Part shown: piece by piece, positions 47,546-59,772 of the stretch
Position numbering within the stretch: position 1 is the stretch's first letter
How the letters are laid out: the number at the start of each line of letters is the position of its first letter
From: Chaenocephalus aceratus
Lineage: Eukaryota > Chordata > Actinopteri > Perciformes > Channichthyidae
Length of the DNA stretch: 64,000 bases
Direction of reading: 5' to 3'
Assembly (NCBI GenBank): GCA_023974075.1
Contig: JAMFTG010000625.1
Coordinates: 1-64,000 of the forward strand
The notes under the pieces: generated by a model
Databases searched by the model: none
What the model was told of the DNA's origin: nothing
The model's input: the letters and a program-made list of their open reading frames with translations, nothing else
Position numbers and translations under genes: made by a program

Positions 47546-48338
47546 CATTACTTATAGTGAAAACCACCCTTGAATGATGGGTTTAGTAGACTAAAAGCTT
47601 TAGGAATCCAAACTATAACATATAATAAGTACCCTGTATCAAGATTGATGCAAAACAAGTGAAATTTGACCTTTTTAGAGAGGTTTAGAAAAATAAAGTC
47701 CATCACCTCTGGTATTGACCTCAGTTCCATTTGAACGTTTTCACTGTAAAAATCATTGTATTACTTCATTCCATCCAAATACAACTGTTGTGAAAAAATA
47801 AATAAAATGCAAATGAAACATACTCTGTTATCCTCTTAGGCCCCACGGATCCGAAATCGCGTCATTTGCAGGAAACAACGTCTAAGGAACCTTAATATTT
47901 AATAAACTATGAATATTTTATATCCATCGAACGGGAAAAAAAACTAATTTAACTGATCTTTTTCATTTATTTTTTCACAAAAAACACACAATGCTAACAG
48001 TGAGCCTCTGAATTAGCCCCGAGCGAAAAATGCTAACCTATTACTGTACCGAAAATCACTCCTAGCTCCCTTATTACTTATCCTAGCTCCACATCAAACA
48101 CATTGTTTATGACCGCAAGGAGACACAGAATCTAACGGTGCCCACCTCAACACTAAAAGATACAAACTAGCGAGGTTACCAACAAAAACGTACATCAAAA
48201 CAAGTGGCGCTAGGTATTAGCATTAGCACTGCACACACCCACCGCGTGTTCCAATGAAAAGCATACATATATATAAATAAAGTATAAAGTATAGGTCAAC
48301 ACATTTCCGTATAACACACCAATTCCGATATTACTCAC
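47546..48338. other. Dispersed repeat copy, then unassigned DNA
   Basis: 47546-47690 is the inverted duplicate of 13862-14006. The rest, to 48338, has no recognised exon or repeat. If the minus-strand first exon next to it is real, this is intron 1. Confidence 0.5.
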
Positions 48339-48480
48339 GTTTGACAACGTGGAGCATGGTTTCTATGTACCGAGAAGTGGGTAGTTGAATGAGTCTGTTG
48401 ACGACAAAACCTCCGCGCAACCTCCAGACAGCCAAGGCAAGCTACCTGAATTAAGTCTCTCCCTAAACCGGCAATACCGG
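48339..48480 (-). other. Possible first exon of a minus-strand gene
   Basis: The minus strand has ETS-type sites near 48477-48495 and about 120 bp of leader. Then comes GAAACCATGC, a good Kozak context, with ATG at 48357. Six codons (MLHVVK) and one extra base precede a near-perfect donor, AAAC then GTGAGTAAT, at 48338. No second exon is seen down to 47700. The first residues are too few to identify a product. Confidence 0.3.
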
Positions 48481-48800
48481 AAATGTGACATCCGGTTTTT
48501 CCTTCACAATAAAGTTTTTCAAAATAAAGGTACATTTAATATTGACGTATCAAATTGATTCAAATGTCTTACACAACACATGTATCGAGACAATAAATGA
48601 ACTGTTTATATAGTCGATCAACACCGTGTATGTTACTCATTACAGGATAATCACATGGCACTAAATGAGACCGGCTGTTCTCCTCTGTTGACATCCTGCT
48701 GGTTTAAATTACGTGTTCTTTAGGCTCTGTGCACAAGATGGCGTCTATCAACTTCCGGCGGCTGGGTGTGCGGCTGAGTACTTCCGGTTTGAGTACAGAA
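48470..48800. promoter_or_regulatory. Possible bidirectional housekeeping-type promoter
   Basis: Contains ETS cores CCGGAAAT (about 48477) and ATCCGG (48490), a YY1-type AAGATGGCG (48735-48743), and two ACTTCCGG sites (48750 and 48780). There is no TATA box. It lies between a divergent minus-strand ATG-plus-donor exon and the plus-strand THAP-like frame. A 22-codon upstream frame starts at 48738 inside the YY1 motif and ends at 48806. Confidence 0.4.
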
Positions 48801-48840
48801 CTTTGACAGCTTGACAGTTTATGTCACACCGAGAGCAAGA

Positions 48841-48945
48841 ATGAGCGGATTTCGGGGTAAAGTAAAGCGATTGGCCTTCCAGCGTGTAAGAAAGTCGGCA
48901 CTACATTGCTGTGTGCCCCTTTGTACAAATTCGTCCAGTTATCAG
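48841..48945 (+). pseudogene. THAP-domain protein N-terminal fragment
   Basis: From ATG at 48841 the frame reads MSGFRGKVKRLAF, then RKSALHCCVPLCTNSSSYQ. The CCVPLCTNSS stretch resembles the beginning of a THAP zinc finger (C-x2-4-C followed by Asn), as found in teleost THAP proteins. The expected continuation (FHxFP and the later Cys and His) is replaced at about 48945 by a LINE-type tail, so the domain is cut after about 35 residues. A promoter-like region lies just upstream. Whether a donor site was used before the insertion is unclear. Confidence 0.45.
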
Positions 48946-49140
48946 AAACAGAATACCTTTATTAGTCCCACAGAGGGGACATTTGCAGCGTTACAGCAGG
49001 AAAGAGCCACAGACGGCTGAGTGTTGAATATCTTACATGCGTTAAAAAGTACTAAGTTATAATATAATAAACAATATGCTAAAAAAGTACTAAGTTATAA
49101 TATAATAAATGCTAAAAAAAAGATAAAAAGTTACATCATT
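48946..49140 (-). mobile_element. LINE 3' tail insertion
   Basis: AGAATACCTTTATTAGTCCC and AGAGGGGACATTTGCAG read, on the minus strand, as the end of a teleost RTE-like LINE (GGGACTAATAAAGGTATTCT). An imperfect repeat of AAAAAGTACTAAGTTATAAT follows. It interrupts the THAP-like frame. Confidence 0.6.
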
Positions 49141-50283
49141 TTCAAAAAAACAGATAAAACACAAATCAAATCTACAAATCAAATCCTGTAGCAGTTCTTA
49201 GGATTTAGCAGTATATTACAGTTATTAAAGATGGCATATGTATATAAAGTATATATTGCACATAAAGCACATAGGCCTATTGCACATAGTTTGACGGTAT
49301 TTAACAGCAGCAAGTTACACAATGTTATAATCGGGAGATAAGTTTCCATTCATTACGGCAAGCCTGGGCAACAACGATTAAAATATTTCTTGCTCCCAAA
49401 CCAATTGTGTATTTCATTACAAAAAGCAGTTATACCATACTATGTTTAGGTACTAATGAATTATATCCTCAAAACAAACACACACAAATAACAAAGGAAA
49501 ATACATAATTTAATAAATCCACAATATGATAACATTTCACTGATTAATTTAATAAACTTTTACAAAACATAGGTTGATGTTATATCGGGGGGGTAAAATA
49601 TATATTTAAACATTTCGTCAATGAGTCTGCATATTTAAGTAATGTTAGTTTATATAACAGATGAACAGATGTACAATATCCAGAAAGTAGATGCAAAACA
49701 TATATATAATGTGTACATTTCCAACATATCCTCTGAAAGAGTGTTAGTCGTTGAGTTGAGTCGTGAGCCATTCGTTTTTTTTTTTCGTGGTGCGATGTCT
49801 GCTGAGAGGTCCTTGTATACCTCGCTGACTTTGAGGACATCTGGGTCTGGCAGCTCCCCCCGCACGGCCTTGTAACGTGTACTCCTTTGAACATGTTTAT
49901 ATGATAATTAAGACAATTTTACACTCAGACAACAATCACAAAGTTGTAGCAGGCTACATACAATTACTTAGGACAATATATATTACCTTACACCGTCAGC
50001 AACTGTAAACTGCTTTGGCATAGTGGAAATGAACACCATGTCACTCACTCTGCCTGGTTTCACACACTATTAATTACACAAAAGAATTGTCAATTTAATT
50101 GAAAAGGTCGTTGATGCAACATACTAAATCAGCTCTTGGCACAAAGGAAATACTCATTAAATCGTGGATTGGCTGTGAACACATACTGTTCTATTGTATT
50201 GCATAGAAAGATTTGTTACTGTTCTGCTTGTAGTGGAAATACTGTTTGTAGTCGTAGATAGAAAAACAAAGATGGAAAACATT
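49141..50283. other. Unassigned DNA with one possible minus-strand exon
   Basis: Mostly AT-rich. At about 49880-49780 on the minus strand a stretch reads RYKAVRGELPDPDVLKVSEV then YKDLSADIAPRKKK, which looks protein-like in composition. I know no family for it, and the frame degenerates after about residue 45. Confidence 0.3.
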
Positions 50284-52155
50284 TCACCATACATTGTTTA
50301 GGACTTTTATATGTATTGGGTGTTTATGGTTAATGTGGGAAATTAATAAGCAGAGCTGTTGCTGGTAAATTTGTGTGCCATCATAATAGCAATGTGTATA
50401 CAGCGTTTCGTGAATATCTGGAAAAATATGCGAGTAGTTTGGAGTCATTTGAGACATGTAAATCGTCAAAAATGGTACATTCTCTGTTAGCCTACGTTCG
50501 CCCCGATTGAGCTAGCAACTATTTTATTCGCAATTTAACATGATATTGGATATGGGCTTAACTTGTCCTGGACTGGAATTTTCCCGATCTTTTCCCGAGG
50601 AGGTGTTTGCGAAAAAGCGCTTAAAATGCATGAATAACACAGATTTTTCAAAATGGCCGACTTTCTGGGGGGCGGGGCTAATGGAAGCTATTTTGAAATA
50701 TGTCCGCAATTCCATCAGTAATGTCTGTGACAAGATTGGGGTAGTTTGGAGAAACTATATGTGACTATCGCACAATAGGGGGCGCTACTGAGCTGGTGTA
50801 CAAAAATGTAAAAAAAAATTGTACAGTCTGGAAAAAGACGTGGGTTGTGACGTGTTTTCCAAGTTTTGCGTCCGAAAGTCATTTTAACGATTTTGTGGCA
50901 TTTAAATCGTCAAAATTGGTACATGTTCCGTTAGCTTACGAGCTCCCCGTTTGAGCAGTCGACTATTCATTCACAATTTAGCATCACATTGGATATGGGC
51001 TGATCTTGTCCTGGTTTGAAATTTTTCCGATCATTTTCCTAGGACAAGTATGCGAAAATGCGCTTAAAATGGACATATTTCAAAATGGCCGACTTCATGG
51101 GGGGCGGAGATAATGGAAGCCATTTTGAAATATGTCCGCATTTCCATGAGGAATCTCTGTGCCAAGTTTTGGGTAGTTCGAAGAAACCATATTTGACTAC
51201 CGCACAATAGGGGGCGCTACTGAGACATATTTGCTAAAACGTCCGATTTTTTTCTACAGTCTGGAAAAGGTTGTGGGCTGTGACATGCGTTCCGAATTTA
51301 AAGGCCGTAACTCATTTTCTCCCCTACTTATGGCTCGGTACATTTTTTAACCCTTCGATTTCGAGAAAAAACTGAATAGGACACGCCCACATTTTTCATT
51401 GGTTGCGACCCTTTAAATCTCAGTTTATACTCACCCTGCCAGTATGTCTATGACAATACATATTTTTTTAGTCCATCGGTTCTTGAGATATAAATTAGTT
51501 GTGTTTTTGGCGCCCCCTATTGTCCGAAATTAACATTGTTTGTTGTGCCTATTCCCCAAGACACACTGAACCTATCCACCGAAATCTGTGATATTTGGAT
51601 ACATTTTGGATGAATTGTGAGCATTTATGTGTAGGCCACACCCTTTTGCTAATACGTTTTGATTGATGTCGGCCACATTTTTCCACACCTCGTGCTCATT
51701 TTGTACGGTAATGTGTCTGCCCCTCCATTGATGCTGTGCACTAAGTTTGGTTTGGAAAATCAAGAAATTGGAATTTAAGTTAATATTTCAATGTTTTTCA
51801 CATTATGCTAATTTAAAAAAAATCAAAGTAGGCGGAGCTTCGGGATATGAGAGGATAATATGTAGAACTGCTCCACCCGGATAAGTGTGCAAAATGTCAG
51901 GTCCGTCAGACTTACGCTGCGACTTTGTACATTTTTCGAAACACTAAAGTTACACAGGTGGCGCTAGAGAGCAAGTTGAAAAATGTTCTCCCATCGAATC
52001 CAGAATGTTAACATTTTCACCGGTCCTGGCGGCGTTGCCAAATGTCGCTACATGAATAGTGTCGTAACCCCCTCAAAAACAGGTCGAAAGTGCAGAACCG
52101 GTAACAGAAGAATAATAATACTGACGATTTCAATAGGTCTTTGCACTACGTGCTC
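50284..52155. repeat. Teleost interspersed repeat, copy 1
   Basis: Contains two related internal blocks (from about 50455 and 50895), each with AAATCGTCAAAA, AAATGGCCGACTT, GGGGGGCGG and CAATAGGGGGCGCTACTGAG. It ends GACGATTTCAATAGGTCTTT, GCACTACGTGCTCAGGCCC, preceded by AGAATAATAATA. Ends of this style belong to a common fish interspersed repeat. There is no coding region. Bases 50990-51980 are almost identical to 54426-55415. Confidence 0.7.
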
Positions 52156-52476
52156 AGGCCCTAATTATAAGTAAAAGTATGTAAGGCTGAAGTGACAGCA
52201 GTGATGAGCTCTACACGTCTACACTCATACGTCTGTACTGCAGTCAGTGGAGGTTTGGGTGGATGATGTTCCTGAGCGCTGTTCAGGCTTGCTTTATCCA
52301 GCACCTCAGGTGGCAGCTCTGTCCTTCTGATTTGCCGTGCACTTTTCAAAGTAAGGGTCGTTCCCCAGCAGATCCATTTCTCCAGAATTGTGGTAATCAC
52401 AGAGAAAACAAGAGATCATAATAAAGACATGGTTGCTAAAGCATGATTGAACAATGTAACTGTAAGCCTTATAGAC
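52156..52476. other. Unassigned DNA flanking a hAT insertion
   Basis: A minus-strand frame at 52161-52400 has no recognised domain. Ends with TTATAGAC (52469-52476), the left target duplication of the following element. The flank resumes at 53407. Confidence 0.5.
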
Positions 52477-53406
52477 CAGGGGTGGGGAACCTTTTTCCTC
52501 TCAAGGGCCATTTCAATGTTTACAATATCCTCAGAGGGCCGTACAAGTTATTGACCTCTGCTTAAAAAAACTACAATCACAGCCCATTCATTTAATTCTG
52601 TGCAAAGAAAAAGCAACCTCTTAATCCAGATATCTCACCATGACTCGCGTATGCATGCATGTGCAGGGTGTGGCGTGCTCCCCTGGGAAGATTTTTTTTT
52701 AAATGTTGAAGTTAAAAGCATCAATCTGGTGCACTTTGAGAGCAACATTAGGAGATCTATGGACACATCTCTCAAAACACCCAAACACAACTGTAAGCAG
52801 ATTTTCTTTTAATTTATGGATATTTGACAAATCACTCCCCTTTCAAACTGTATTCTTCTTTATTAATAACTGTCATATAGTATTGTATACCTGTTTACTT
52901 TATTCTCTTATTTTTATAATGATCATTATATAAAGATGTGCCTTTACCTCACTGGTTGTAGAAAAAGCTTCTTGTATTCGTTAGCATAGCTAGCTAACCA
53001 GATGCTAATGATAACAACACAGTTCTTGACTGTCTGATCAGTATGACAGATGAGCAGATCGCCACTGGGCTTTCAGCTGAAGACACAGACACGCAGAAAC
53101 TGCAGCATGTGTATGGACTTATCGGTACTGCAATTTCTGAAGTGCTGGAGTGGCGTTCTGGTGCTCTCCGTCAGAACTGCACCCTGTCAGTCGAGACATA
53201 TACCACGTGATGACACGTTAGGCTCGTGTTGTGTTCAAGGACCCTGACCTTGGCCAGGAAAAACAGGCACTCGCTTGTTTAATTTTTTTTTCTAGATTTC
53301 TTTCATTTTTTTATTTTTTGCGTGTGTTTATAAATTACCTCGAGGGCCGTACAAAATTGTCTCGCGGGCCGTATACGGCCCGGAGGCCGGAGGTTCCCCA
53401 CCCCTG
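52477..53406. mobile_element. Small hAT element (Charlie-like), 930 bp
   Basis: Termini CAGGGGTGGGGAACC and GGTTCCCCACCCCTG are perfect inverted repeats over 15 bp, flanked by a perfect 8-bp duplication TTATAGAC (52469-52476 and 53407-53414). Subterminal GAGGGCCGTACAA occurs near both ends. No transposase is present. A 55-codon frame (53043-53210) starts MTDEQIATGLSAEDTDTQ; I cannot assign it. Confidence 0.92.
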
Positions 53407-53639
53407 TTATAGACAGAGAAAGTGTTTGTGTGGGGGAGGGGGGGGTGTGTTTATTTGTAGGCTTTAGGAGATTTTTCATGAAACCATATGGTGCTTCACT
53501 TAATAAATACAAGGGCTGTAGCCTAATATTTATATTTATTATATGCTTTAGGAGCTGATTGTGTTTGTTGTAGAACGTGTAGGTGTGTGTTGTAGAACGT
53601 GTAGGTGTGTCTGTGTGTTTGTGAGCGTTGATGTGCCAG
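53407..53639. other. Short unassigned interval
   Basis: Holds the right target duplication, a G run near 53440, and GT-rich repeats (GTAGAACGTGTAGGTGTGT, two copies, about 53570-53600). No gene. Confidence 0.5.
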
Positions 53640-55426
53640 GCAGACAGGCAGGTTTCAGTAGCTTATCTGACATATAAATGGTCCAAAAAGGTATATTCTC
53701 CGTTAGCTTACGAGGTCCTCGATTCAGCTAGCAACTAATTTCTTCACAATTTAGCATCACATTGGATATGGGCAGAATTTGTGCTGGATTGGAATTTTTT
53801 GGAACATTTCCCTAGGAGAACTTTGCTAAAATGTGCTTAAAATGCATGAGAAACGCACATTTTTCAAAATGGCTGACTTTCTGGGGGGCGGGGCTAATAA
53901 AAGCCAATTTGAAATATGTGTGCAATCATAATAGCAATATGTATACAGCGTTTCGTGAATATCGGAATAACTATATCCGAGTAGTTTAGAGTAAATTGAG
54001 ACATGTAAATCGTCAAAAATGGTGTATTCACTGTTAGCTAACGACCTCCACGAGTACTTTTTCAAAAATGTGCTCCTCAATTAAGTATCGTATGGGATAG
54101 GGGCTGAACCTGTGCTGCATTGGAATTTTTCCGATCATTCCCCTAGGAGGAGTTTGCAAGAACGTGCGTAAAATGGCTGAAAAAACGCACATTTTGCAAA
54201 ATGGCCGACTTTCTGGGGGGCGGGGCTAATGGAAGGCAATTTGAAATATGGGTGCAATCATAATAGCAATATGTATACAGCGTTTCGTGAATATCGGAAT
54301 AACTATATCCGAGTAGTTTAGAGTAAATTGAGACATGTAAATCGTCACAAATGGTGTATTCACTGTTAGCTTACGACCTCCACGAGTACTTTTTCAAAAA
54401 TGTGCTCCTCAATTAAGTATCACATTGGATATGGGCTGATCTTGTCCTGGTTTGAAATTTTTCCGATCATTTTCCTAGGACAAGTATGCGAAAATAAGCT
54501 TAAAATGGACATATTTCAAAATGGCCGACTTCATGGGGGGCGGAGATAATGGAAGCCATTTTGAAATATGTCCGCATTTCCATGAGAAATCTCTGTGCCA
54601 AGTTTCGGGTAGTTAGAAGAAACTATATTTGACTACTGCACAATAGGGGGCGCTACTGAGACATATTTGCTAAAACGTCCAATTTTTTTCTACAGTCTGG
54701 AAAAGGTTGTGGGCTGTGACATGCGTTCCGAATTTAAAGGCCGTAACTCATTTTCTCCCCTACTTATGGCTCGGTACATTTTTTAACCCTTCGATTTCGA
54801 GAAAAAACTGAATAGGACACGCCCACATTTTTCATTGGTTGCGACCCTTTAAATCTCAGTTTATACTCACCCTGCCAGTATGTCTATGACAATATATATT
54901 TTTTTAGTCCATCGGTTCTTGAGATATAAATTAGTTGTGTTTTTGGCGCCCCCTATTGTTCGAAATGAACATTGTTTGTTGTACCTATTCCCCAAGACAC
55001 ACTGAACCTATCCACCGAAATCTGTGATATTTGGATACATTTTGGATGAATTGTGAGCATTTATGTGTAGGCCACACCCTTTTGCTAATACGTTTTGATT
55101 GATGTCGGCCACATTTTTCCACACCTCGTGCTCATTTTGTACGGTAATGTGTCTGCCCCTCCATTGATGCTGTGCACTAAGTTTGGTTTGGAAAATCAAG
55201 AAATTGGAATTTAAGTTAATATTTCAATGTTTTTCACATTATGCTAATTTAAAAAAAATCAAAGTAGGCGGAGCTTCGGGATATGAGAGGATAATATGTA
55301 GAACTGCTCCACCCGGATATGTGTGCAAAATGTCAGGTCCGTCAGACTTACGCTGCGACTTTGTACATTTTTCGAAACACTGAATTTACACAGGTGGCGC
55401 TAGAGAGCAAGGTGAAAAATGTTCTG
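53640..55426. repeat. Teleost interspersed repeat, copy 2 (truncated at composite unit C)
   Basis: Has three related internal blocks (from about 53665, 54000 and 54340). It then has about 990 bp nearly identical to copy 1, including the TTTTTGGCGCCCCCTATTGT segment. It stops at AAAAATGTTCTG (55427), where copy 1 reads AAAAATGTTCTCCCATCG, and the left arm of composite unit C begins. The usual terminus is missing. Confidence 0.8.
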
Positions 55427-55790
55427 TTAAATAACAGTGTGTTACTTTCAAAAGAATAACAAATTAGAAGGAAAAAAAGATTTAAAAATACAGATTTCAG
55501 TATCCTGAGGCTCTGAGCCCATTTATTTTCCTCACAGACGGCAACAAAAGTCCGAAAGTATACGATTTAAAATAAAAGCAATAACTGTGGCTTGATATTG
55601 AGTAAGAACATGTTTTTATGAACCACACAGCTTCCGGTCTTCCACGACCCGACCGGAGAAAAAGACGTGCTGCAGCCTGCAGGCACGAAACACGTTACCA
55701 GTAGAAATACATTGCTTTTAAAATCGTGCTGTGCAACACGGAAAAAAGGGGCAAATCGTGTTGGTGAACACGAAATGCCGTGAGACTAGG
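55427..55790 (+). repeat. Composite unit copy C, left inverted arm
   Basis: TAAATAACAGTGTGTTACTT through CCGTGAGACTAGG matches 27464-27826 with few differences. The outer part of the arm seen in B (27331-27463) is missing, so the junction with the upstream repeat is a truncation. Confidence 0.85.
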
Positions 55791-58764
55791 TTGGAACATC
55801 AGCAGAAGAGGACTCTTTAAAGTAGAGACACTACATACTGATATACACCTGAACATCAGCAGGAGAGGACTCTTTAAAGTAGAGACACTTCATACTGATA
55901 TACACCTGAACATCAGCAGAAGAGGACTCTTTAAAGTGGAGACACTACATACTGATATACACCTGAACATCAGCAGGAGAGGACTCTTTAAAGTGGAGAC
56001 ACTACATACTGATATACACCTGAACATCAGCAGGAGAGGACTCTTTAAAGTAGAGACACTACATACTGATATAAACATGAACATCAGCAGAAGAGGACTC
56101 TTTAAAGTGGAGACACTACATACTGATATACACCTGAACATCAGCAGGAGAGGACTCTTTAAAGTAGAGACACTACATACTGATATACACCTGAACATCA
56201 GCAGGAGAGGACTCTTTAAAGTAGAGACACTTCATACTGATATACACCTGAACATCAGCAGAAGAGGACTCTTTAAAGTGGAGACACTACATACTGATAT
56301 ACACCTGAACATCAGCAGGAGAGGACTCTTTAAAGTGGAGACACTACATACTGATATACACCTGAACATCAGCAGGAGAGGACTCTTTAAAGTAGAGACA
56401 CTACATACTGATATACACCTGAACATCAGCAGGAGAGGACTCTTTAAAGTAGAGACACTTCATACTGATATACACCTGAACATCAGCAGAAGAGGACTCT
56501 TTAAAGTGGAGACACTACATACTGATATACACCTGAACATCAGCAGGAGAGGACTCTTTAAAGTGGAGACACTACATACTGATATACACCTGAACATCAG
56601 CAGGAGAGGACTCTTTAAAGTAGAGACACTACACACTGATATACACCTGAACATCAGCAGGAGAGGACTCTTTAAAGTAGAGACACTACATACTGATATA
56701 CACCTGAACATCAGAGGAGAGGACTCTTTAAAGTAGAGACACTACACTGATATACACCTGAACATCAGCAGGAGAGAACTCTTTAAAGTAGAGACACTAC
56801 ATACTGATATACACCTGAACATCAGCAGGAGAGGACTCTTTAAAGTAGAGACTCTCCATACTGATATACACCTGAACATCAGCAGAAGAGGACTCTTTAA
56901 AGTGGAGACACTACATACTGATATACACCTGAACATCAGCAGGAGAGGACTCTTTAAAGTAGAGACACTACATACTGATATACACCTGAACATCAACAGG
57001 AGAGGACTCTTTAAAGTAGAGACACTACATACTAATATACACCTGAACATCAGCAGGAGAGGACTCTTTAAAGTAGAGACACTACATACTGATATACACC
57101 TGAACATCAGCAGAAGAGGACTCTTTAAAGTAGAGACACTACATACTGATATACACCTGAACATCAACAGGAGAGGACTCTTTAAAGTGGAGACACTACA
57201 TACTGATATACACCTGAACATCAACAGGAGAGGACTCTTTAAAGTGGAGACACTACATACTAATATACACCTGAACATCAGCAGGAGAGGACTCTTTAAA
57301 GTAGAGACACTACATACTGATATACACCTGAACATCAGCAGAAGAGGACTCTTTAAAGTAGAGACACTACATACTGATATACACCTGAACATCAGCAGGA
57401 GAGGACTCTTTAAAGTAGAGACACTACATACTGATATACACCTGAACATCAGCAGGAGAGGACTCTTTAAAGTAGAGACACTACATACTGATATACACCT
57501 GAACATCAGCAGGAGAGGACTCTTTAAAGTAGAGACACTTCATACTGATATACACCTGAACATCAGCAGGAGAGGACTCTTTAAAGTAGAGACACTACAT
57601 ACTGATATACACCTGAACATCAGCAGGAGAGGACTCTTTAAAGTAGAGACACTACATACTGATATACACCTGAACATCAGCAGGAGAGGACTCTTTAAAG
57701 TAGAGACACTACATACTGATATACACCTGAACATCAGCAGGAGAGGACTCTTTAAAGTGGAGACACTACATACTGATATACACCTGAACATCAGCAGGAG
57801 AGGACTCTTTAAAGTAGAGACACTACATACTGATATACACCTGAACATCAGCAGGAGAGGACTCTTTAAAGTGGAGACACTACATACTGATATACACCTG
57901 AACATCAGCAGGAGAGGACTCTTTAAAGTAGAGACACTACATACTGATATACACCTGAACATCAGCAGGAGAGGACTCTTTAAAGTAGAGACACTACATA
58001 CTGATATACACCTGAACATCAGCAGGAGAGGACTCTTTAAAGTAGAGACACTACATACTGATATACACCTGAACATCAGCAGGAGAGGACTCTTTAAAGT
58101 AGAGACACTACACACTGATATACACCTGAACATCAGCAGGAGAGGACTCTTTAAAGTAGAGACACTACATACTGATATACACCTGAACATCAGCAGGAGA
58201 GGACTCTTTAAAGTAGAGACACTACACTGATATACACCTGAACATCAGCAGGAGAGAACTCTTTAAAGTAGAGACACTACATACTGATATACACCTGAAC
58301 ATCAGCAGGAGAGGACTCTTTAAAGTAGAGACTCTCCATACTGATATACACCTGAACATCAGCAGGAGAGGACTCTTTAAAGTGGAGACACTACATACTG
58401 ATATATACCTGAACATCAGCAGGAGAGGACTCTTTAAAGTAGAGACACTACATACTGATATACACCTGAACATCAGCAGGAGAGGACTCTTTAAAGTAGA
58501 GACACTTCATACTGATATACACCTGAACATCAGCAGAAGAGGACTCTTTAAAGTGGAGACACTTCATACTGATATACACCTGAACATCAGCAGAAGAGGA
58601 CTCTTTAAAGTGGAGACACTACATACTGATATACACCTGAACATCAGCAGGAGAGGACTCTTTAAAGTAGAGACACTACATACTGATATACACCTGAACA
58701 TCAGCAGGAGAGGACTCTTTAAAGTAGAGACACTACATACTGATATACACCTGAACACCAGCAG
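55791..58764 (+). repeat. 57-bp satellite array, copy C left (about 52 units)
   Basis: Clean array. A four-unit (228-bp) higher-order block, marked by ACACTTCATAC followed by GCAGAAGAGG, recurs at about 55889, 56231 and 56459; the first two lie 342 bp (six units) apart and the last two exactly 228 bp. A larger block containing the stop-creating CACTACACTGA unit followed by AGAGAACTC and CTCTCCATAC occurs at about 56741 and again at 58221. Runs of up to 442 codons stay open on the plus strand. Confidence 0.97.
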
Positions 58765-59772
58765 ACATGTAAAAAAAAGATCTAGTTTTAGTTGACTAAA
58801 TTAAAACAAACTTGAAAGAAATCAAATACATAGTGTTGTTTTGTCCTTTGTTTATATTTATTATGATAATTGTTGAATGCAAACTTTGTAAACAAGGTAA
58901 TAAAGTATGTACTGAAGTAGCTTTAAGTCAGTGTATTGATCAGGGCAGAGCCAGGTGAGCTAAAGTCACTCAATATGAAGGTAACTAGACAAAAACAGGA
59001 GGAACAGACGAGAAATAATTCTAGTGTTTTTAATTTAAATTTATTTGTATTGAATGTTGTTATTAGTTGAATTCTCAGATTAAATCTCTGGTGACTTGAA
59101 ATTAAAAGTAAGAAGTTAAACGTAGACAGGAGAAACAAACGTAAAATAAATCAACGTGTCAGTATTGTTATCATTATAAAACGTTTTTTTTATTGATTGA
59201 CAAAACTATACTTTAACAAGTAAACAATGGACTAAACATAAATATAGAAATGTACTATTAAGTAAATATGACAAATATAAGATACATATACAAATTGACT
59301 ATTAACCAAACATGATAAATATAACATAAATATGAAAATGAACTATTCAATAAATATGAAAAATACAACAAAAAGATGAAAGTGGATACTATAAACTAAA
59401 CATGACGATATAACATAAACCTGATAACTTGTAATGACTAAATGTTCCTCTTATTTAAGGGTACTAGAAGCAAAGGAATAGTTTACTTCTTTTAAAATTA
59501 AGGTTGTTTTTTTGCCCCTAGTGGCTAAAACTGCACATCACTGTGAGTCTCTTCTGGAACCTTTGTTGATGTCTAACCAGATCTAATAACTGTTAAGTGT
59601 TTAAATATATATCCTGACTGGCTGTGAGTATATGTTGTTGCTCACTCACTTTGAGCTTTAGACTTGAAATGTTTTAATGTCTTATTATATTTTGTTGTTG
59701 TGAGTTTGTTTTTTAAGTTTTAAGTTTTTAAAGCCGATGTCAGGGCTGCCTTTGAGTCTCATGTTTTCCTTT
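58765..59772. other. Copy C cassette, AT-rich 3' flank of the coiled-coil gene
   Basis: About 1 kb AT-rich and noncoding. TTTATT near 59041 would be AATAAA on the minus strand, some 730 bp after the coiled-coil stop; transcript data would be needed to place the true end. Confidence 0.7.
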
